A stretch of DNA of 7,181 bases from Planctomycetaceae bacterium (GTDB lineage: Bacteria > Planctomycetota > Planctomycetia > Pirellulales > Thermoguttaceae): positions 1 to 7,181 of the forward strand of contig JAISQS010000110.1 in NCBI GenBank assembly GCA_031274045.1, written 5' to 3'. Positions 5,160-7,181 of this stretch are shown piece after piece (position 1 is the first letter of the stretch; each line of letters opens with the position of its first letter). The notes beneath the pieces are model-generated. The model did not search any database, was not told the origin of the DNA, and was given only the letters and a program-made list of their open reading frames with translations. The position numbers and the translations under genes were made by a program.

Positions 5160-6806
5160 ATGAAGACCAAGTCAACATTATCCGTATTGTCTACGTTTCG
5201 GCGTAGTTTGATTGCGCGGTTATTCTGGCGCAGTACAATAAATTTTTTGGCGGTATTTTTATTCCTGTGGGGGACGGTTCTGCTTGTTTTTCGGGTGGGC
5301 GGTGTCGATACGGGGATTCTTTCTTATTGTTTATCGCTTGTGATTTTTATCCCGTTATGCGCGATAATTTTCGCGGTTCGCCGGATTCCGCACGAGGGCA
5401 AATTGGTTTCAATCATCGACAAAGAAAATGGCGCGGGCGGACTTGTGATGAGTTCTTTTGAAACGGACATCGGCAACTGGTCTGAGCAAGTTAAAACACT
5501 CAACGCTCCCGTTGTTCGTTGGATTCCGAATCGTGCAATCGGGCTTTTTCTTTCTGCTGTTCTTTTTGCAATAACATCGTTTCTTTTGCCAATATCTGTA
5601 ATATCTGATCAATTGCCCCGACGACTGAACATCGACGATCAAGTCAACCGCATGACAACACAACTCGACACAATGGAAAAAGAAAAATTACTGGAGCAGG
5701 TCGAAGTGGAGTCGTTGAAGCGCGAGTTAAAGTTGTTGCAAAAAGAAGCGGATGGTTTGGGTCCGATTAAGACATTCGATGCGTTGGATACGTTGTCGGA
5801 CAAGATGAATCGCGAGGTTGCCAAAACCGTACAAGATGCCGGCGAAAACGCAAAATCATTAGCCGAAGCCGAATCGTTGATGAAAAAAGTGAAAGAGGTA
5901 AGCCAAACAATTGATGCTCAAACGTCCAAGTCGTTGATGGAAGGTTTAGCCGAATCAATGGAAAATATGTTCGCGGAAAATAAACAACTCGCCGATGCCC
6001 TACAAGATGAACTCGACGACGAACAAGCCGAATCCGAAAACCAAAACAACGACGAAAATAAACCAAACGACAACGAAAATAATTCCGATCAATCCGACAA
6101 ACAAAACGATCAAAATAAAAAAGACGAAAATCAAAAACAAGAGGACAACAAAGACGGCGAAAAAAAGAATGATTCAAAATCGAATGACGCGCTGAAGAAG
6201 GAGTTAAAGAAAATGTTGGCGGAAAATAATATGCGTAATCTTTCGCCGGAGATGATGGAAATGATGGCGGAAGCGATGCGTAATTGTGCCGGCAAATGCG
6301 AGCGTAAAATTGGTAATTTGCAAAAGGCTGGTTTTAAGATTGACAAGGAAGCATTGGAGCGAATCGCAAACAACAGACGCGAAGCCAAAGAAGAAGCAGA
6401 GCGAATGTTGAGTGATCTTTGGGCAAATTGTGATGGTAATTGTGACGGCGGCGAATGTGATGGTGGCGGTGGCGAACGCGAAAGTGAGGTTAGCCCGCGA
6501 TACACGCAGGCGCAGGATTGGCGGACAGACCCGAATGCCGGACCCGGCAAGACGCGATTTCAAAAGGGGATTGATGACGAAGGTTTTGAGTTCAAGGCGG
6601 AGACGCTTCCGGCGGCGGATTTGCAAGCGTTTAAGGATAGTTTAAAGTTGGGCGTTACAAAAGAAAAACCGACAAGTAACTCAAAAAATAAACTTGACAC
6701 AAATGGCGGTGCTATAAATGAGACTGGCGATGGTGCGGGTTCTGCACACATGCAAAATATCTATCCAAAACATCGTAGACCGGTCGGACGTTTTTTTGAA
6801 AAGTGA
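5160..6806 (+). CDS. Three-helix membrane protein with coiled coil and Cys-bearing C-terminal region
   Basis: The 548 residues have no identified enzymatic motif. A basic N-terminus precedes membrane helices at about 24-46, 52-73 and 126-147. With the N-terminus inside, the long C-terminal part would be outside the cytoplasm, but topology is not certain. Residues 160-290 look like broken coiled coil. Residues 285-345 are a disordered Asn/Asp/Lys/Gln-rich linker. Residues 345-420 are helical again. Cysteines cluster at C376-x3-C380 and C424-x3-C428-x4-C433 in a Gly-rich context. The layout and the C-terminal FKAETLPAADLQAF region recall uncharacterised planctomycete proteins I associate with MoxR/BatA-type operons, but I cannot name a family. 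A ferredoxin gene follows after 7 bases. No Shine-Dalgarno site precedes the ATG. The reading frame is intact, and codon use switches between A/C-rich and G/T-rich blocks. Confidence 0.85.
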   Translation: MKTKSTLSVLSTFRRSLIARLFWRSTINFLAVFLFLWGTVLLVFRVGGVDTGILSYCLSLVIFIPLCAIIFAVRRIPHEGKLVSIIDKENGAGGLVMSSFETDIGNWSEQVKTLNAPVVRWIPNRAIGLFLSAVLFAITSFLLPISVISDQLPRRLNIDDQVNRMTTQLDTMEKEKLLEQVEVESLKRELKLLQKEADGLGPIKTFDALDTLSDKMNREVAKTVQDAGENAKSLAEAESLMKKVKEVSQTIDAQTSKSLMEGLAESMENMFAENKQLADALQDELDDEQAESENQNNDENKPNDNENNSDQSDKQNDQNKKDENQKQEDNKDGEKKNDSKSNDALKKELKKMLAENNMRNLSPEMMEMMAEAMRNCAGKCERKIGNLQKAGFKIDKEALERIANNRREAKEEAERMLSDLWANCDGNCDGGECDGGGGERESEVSPRYTQAQDWRTDPNAGPGKTRFQKGIDDEGFEFKAETLPAADLQAFKDSLKLGVTKEKPTSNSKNKLDTNGGAINETGDGAGSAHMQNIYPKHRRPVGRFFEK

Positions 6807-6813
6807 TCCATTC

Positions 6814-7041
6814 ATGGTAATTGTCAATCAAATCAAATGTAAAGCATGCGGCGGTTGCGTTGATTCATGTCCAATCGGTGCAATTGCTGTTGTGCAAATG
6901 GAGACTGATAGCGGGTCGATCTCTGTTGCACAAATTGATTCTGATGTTTGCGGCAATTGTGGATATTGTATTGATCGTTGTCCGTCAATGGCTATCTCGC
7001 TTGCGGGTGATCAAAAAATTAAAAGACCGCCCAAACAATAA
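6814..7041 (+). CDS. 2[4Fe-4S] ferredoxin, 75 residues
   Basis: A small electron carrier of the bacterial (clostridial-type) ferredoxin fold. Both cluster motifs are complete: C9-x2-C12-x2-C15-x3-C19-Pro and C46-x2-C49-x2-C52-x3-C56-Pro. It therefore should bind two low-potential [4Fe-4S] clusters in the cytoplasm. The ATG at 6814 was chosen because the fold begins right there (MVIVNQIKCKACGGC) and because an upstream in-frame start would overlap the preceding gene by about 90 bases. It starts 7 bases after the membrane protein's stop, so the two are probably co-transcribed and perhaps translationally coupled. Only a weak purine stretch (gaaaag, 6798-6803) precedes it. The lysine/proline tail (KIKRPPKQ) is ordinary. 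Redox partners are not visible in this window. It could also serve as a detached subunit of a larger oxidoreductase. Confidence 0.93.
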   Translation: MVIVNQIKCKACGGCVDSCPIGAIAVVQMETDSGSISVAQIDSDVCGNCGYCIDRCPSMAISLAGDQKIKRPPKQ

Positions 7042-7042
7042 G

Positions 7043-7096
7043 CAAACGCTGTTGTCATCGTTGTATACTTTTTGCGTTTGATAATTCCTTTTTTTT
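7043..7096 (+). terminator. Possible intrinsic terminator after the ferredoxin
   Basis: caaacgc (7043-7049) pairs with gcgtttg (7074-7080), leaving a 24-base loop. A run of eight Ts follows at 7089-7096. It starts one base after the stop codon. The stem is short, the loop long, and the T-run sits 8 bases beyond the stem, so efficiency is doubtful. Nothing else recognisable follows up to the window end (7097-7181). Confidence 0.45.
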
Positions 7097-7181
7097 AACG
7101 TCATCGTGAAAATTTGTATAACCAATATCGAGTCTCAACCAATCCGCAACTGGTTACCGATTCCCTCTCCCTTAGTAACAC

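Noticed and set aside
6718..6813. Upstream extension of the ferredoxin to 107 residues
   Set aside because: It would overlap the preceding gene by about 90 bases and add sequence outside the ferredoxin fold. The ATG at 6814 begins exactly at the fold.

Overview
The window holds five convincing protein genes, all on the + strand, with non-coding stretches before and between them. They are a glycogen/alpha-glucan phosphorylase (glgP, 732-2939), a lumazine synthase with an unusual charged tail (ribH, 3164-3946), a DXD-type sugar transferase (4030-4809), a three-helix membrane protein with a coiled coil (5160-6806), and a small 2[4Fe-4S] ferredoxin (6814-7041). No RNA gene, CRISPR array, transposase or phage gene was found.

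The source looks like a bacterium of moderate to low GC. My best guess is a Planctomycete, perhaps a gut or host-associated lineage. The basis is the style of the RibH active-site loop, the resemblance of the membrane protein to planctomycete proteins I recall, and the lack of Shine-Dalgarno sites. This is recognition from memory, not a search result.

Region by region: 1-245 is an island of short repeats. It contains a nested, MITE-like inverted repeat, three GGGCGTTG hairpin units and a perfect 28-bp palindrome. Positions 246-731 look non-coding and carry three adjacent short tandem-repeat families. glgP ends in a 14-bp tandem duplication that copies its stop codon. The glgP-ribH gap (2940-3163) is rich in AT direct and inverted repeats and has no FMN riboswitch. 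The transferase is followed by a 350-bp gap with a strong hairpin whose loop is complementary to a site about 90 bases downstream. The membrane protein and ferredoxin genes lie 7 bases apart, so they probably form an operon with a plausible promoter before it and a terminator-like hairpin after it.

Only the last two genes look functionally linked. GlgP (storage-glucan breakdown), RibH (riboflavin synthesis) and the transferase (surface or secreted glycan) look like independent neighbours. The most notable observations are the roughly 95-residue RibH extension with a 20-of-22 acidic run and a lysine-rich end, the possible kissing-loop RNA after the transferase gene, the Cys-bearing membrane protein paired with a ferredoxin, and sharp block-wise switches in synonymous third-base choice inside glgP.
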